Below, one piece after another: positions 24,030 through 25,118 of a DNA stretch of 25,118 bases. A program made the translations under genes and the position numbers. The notes beneath the pieces are model-generated. The model did not search any database, had not been told where the DNA came from, and worked only from the letters and a program-made list of their open reading frames with translations. Source of the DNA: Pseudomonadota bacterium (GTDB lineage Bacteria > Pseudomonadota > Alphaproteobacteria > Rhizobiales > Rhizobiaceae); contig JAEYTV010000400.1 in NCBI GenBank assembly GCA_023433855.1, positions 1 to 25,118 on the forward strand, written 5' to 3'. Positions within the stretch are counted from its first letter, which is position 1. Each line of letters begins with the position of its first letter.

Positions 24030-25118
24030 CGTGCAGCCTCCAGCGCCTGCTCGAGATCTGCGACCAGATCTTCCGTGTCCTCGATGCCAACCGAGATGCG
24101 AACCAGCCTGTCCGATATACCCATGGCGCGCCGCTGTTCCTGAGGGACCGAAAAATGCGACGTGTTGCCGGGCTGCGAGATCAGGCTTTCGACGCCGCCG
24201 ACGGATGGACCGATGCCGAAAAGCCGGGTTCGATCGACCACCGCCTGCGCAGCCTCGGCGCTTTGCATCTCGAAGGACACCAGCCCGCCAAAGCCGGACA
24301 TCTGCCGTCGCGCAAGCGCATGGTCGGGATGGTCAGGCAAGCCCGGGTAGAGCACGCGGGCAACTTCGGCACGCCTGGCGAGAAACTCGGCGATCGCCTG
24401 GCCAGATGTGTTGTGCTGCCGCATCCGGAGCGCATAGGTGGCCATGCCCCGCATCAGGAGCCATGCCGAATGGGCGTCGACGACGGCGCCGGACGCCTGC
24501 TGGAGGTTGCGTATGTCGCGGGTCAACGCACGCTCGCCGCACACTGCGCCGACGAGGAGGTCGCCATGACCGTTCAGATATTTCGTGGCCGAATGCACGA
24601 CGACATCGGCCCCGAGCGTCAGCGGCCGCTGGTTCATCGGACTGCCGAGCGTGCCGTCGACGATCAGTTTCGCGCCGATCCCGCGCGCAACCTCGGAAAG
24701 AGAGGCGAGGTCGACCACCCGCACCAGCGGATTGGTCGGAGTTTCGGCATAAACGACGCGGGTCTTCGGCGTGATCGCGGCCGCTACTGCGCCGGCATCG
24801 AGGCCCTTCGCCCAGATCACGTTCACCCCCTGGGCGGGAAGGATGGTGCGCAGATATTTGGCGGTGCCGCCGTAAATGTCGGGCAAGGCGACAAGATCGT
24901 CACCCGCCTTGATAAAAGGCGCGATTGCGCCGGCGATCGCCGCCATACCGGACGAGAATAGGACGCAGGATTGCGCCTCCTCGAGCGCCGCCACCCGCTG
25001 CTCGGCGGCGAGCACCGTAGGATTGCGGATGCGCGAATAGACGTAACCACGCCGTTCTCCGGCGTTGATCGCCATCAGTTCGGCGGTGTCGGGGGGGGCG
25101 CAAATGTGCGGCGGGGTA
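24026..25118 (-). CDS. Cys/Met-metabolism PLP-dependent enzyme (gamma-lyase/synthase type), 5' end missing
   Basis: PLP enzyme of the trans-sulfuration family (cystathionine gamma-synthase/lyase, methionine gamma-lyase). The frame stays open to the right window edge, so the first roughly 30-40 residues are missing; an internal Met at 25075 is not the start, since codons before it (TPPHICAPPDTAEL) fit the family N-terminus. Conserved features are GYVYSRIRNPTV, FSSGMAAIAGA, YAETPTNP, the VDGTLGSPMNQRPLTLGADVVV strand (Asp-Asn-Thr is usual; here Asp-Gly-Thr), the cofactor Lys in SATKYLNGHGD, and SVGGVESLISQP. Which C-S chemistry it does is not clear. It leads the operon, overlapping the hydantoinase start (ATGA), so sulfur-containing side chains are likely in the substrate (inference). 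A run of eight G lies at 25091-25098. Confidence 0.88.
   Translation of the reverse strand, partial: TPPHICAPPDTAELMAINAGERRGYVYSRIRNPTVLAAEQRVAALEEAQSCVLFSSGMAAIAGAIAPFIKAGDDLVALPDIYGGTAKYLRTILPAQGVNVIWAKGLDAGAVAAAITPKTRVVYAETPTNPLVRVVDLASLSEVARGIGAKLIVDGTLGSPMNQRPLTLGADVVVHSATKYLNGHGDLLVGAVCGERALTRDIRNLQQASGAVVDAHSAWLLMRGMATYALRMRQHNTSGQAIAEFLARRAEVARVLYPGLPDHPDHALARRQMSGFGGLVSFEMQSAEAAQAVVDRTRLFGIGPSVGGVESLISQPGNTSHFSVPQEQRRAMGISDRLVRISVGIEDTEDLVADLEQALEAAR

Overview
The window looks like chromosome or large-replicon DNA from a GC-rich alphaproteobacterium, most likely of the Rhizobiales (Hyphomicrobiales). The pointers are the ExoF/ExoP-type polysaccharide export pair, the Crp and LuxR regulators beside it, and the dense, overlapping, high-GC transporter operons. 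The genus cannot be fixed from the sequence alone. I saw no tRNA, rRNA, insertion sequence, prophage or CRISPR array.

Left part (1-8912): a surface-polysaccharide region. gmd and fcl (+ strand, overlapping) make GDP-L-fucose from GDP-mannose. Converging on them from the - strand is a Crp-type regulator, a LuxR-type regulator with a degenerate receiver domain, an ExoP/Wzz-BY-kinase co-polymerase and an ExoF-type export protein. Their order suggests that the two regulators control exoP-exoF. A perfect 10-bp inverted repeat lies in the crp-luxR gap, upstream of luxR. Divergent from crp is an AGE-family sugar isomerase (mannose-6-phosphate isomerase-like) with an odd N-terminal extension; mannose supply would fit GDP-mannose/GDP-fucose production.

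Middle (8913-13621): a clear TPP riboswitch stands before a five-gene + strand operon: YkoF-like thiamine/pyrimidine-binding protein, ABC permease (ThiX), ATPase (ThiZ), THI5/NMT1-like binding protein (ThiY) and a flavin monooxygenase of the NtaA/SnaA/DszA type. It is probably a vitamin B1 precursor uptake and salvage operon, and the monooxygenase is its unexplained member. A small secreted protein gene and a 494-bp non-coding stretch follow, then an EamA/DMT exporter gene.

Right part (15439-25118): nine - strand genes, nearly all joined by 4-bp ATGA stop/start overlaps. In transcription order they are a Cys/Met-type PLP enzyme (its 5' end lies outside the window), a dihydropyrimidinase/hydantoinase, an M20-type carbamoylase/amidase, an acyl-CoA ligase, a MaoC-like hydratase and the two permeases and two ATPases of a dipeptide/nickel-type ABC transporter. 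Together they suggest uptake of a cyclic ureide or carbamoylated compound, ring opening, decarbamoylation and CoA-dependent processing of the product. The substrate is unknown, and this is the best candidate for an undescribed pathway here.
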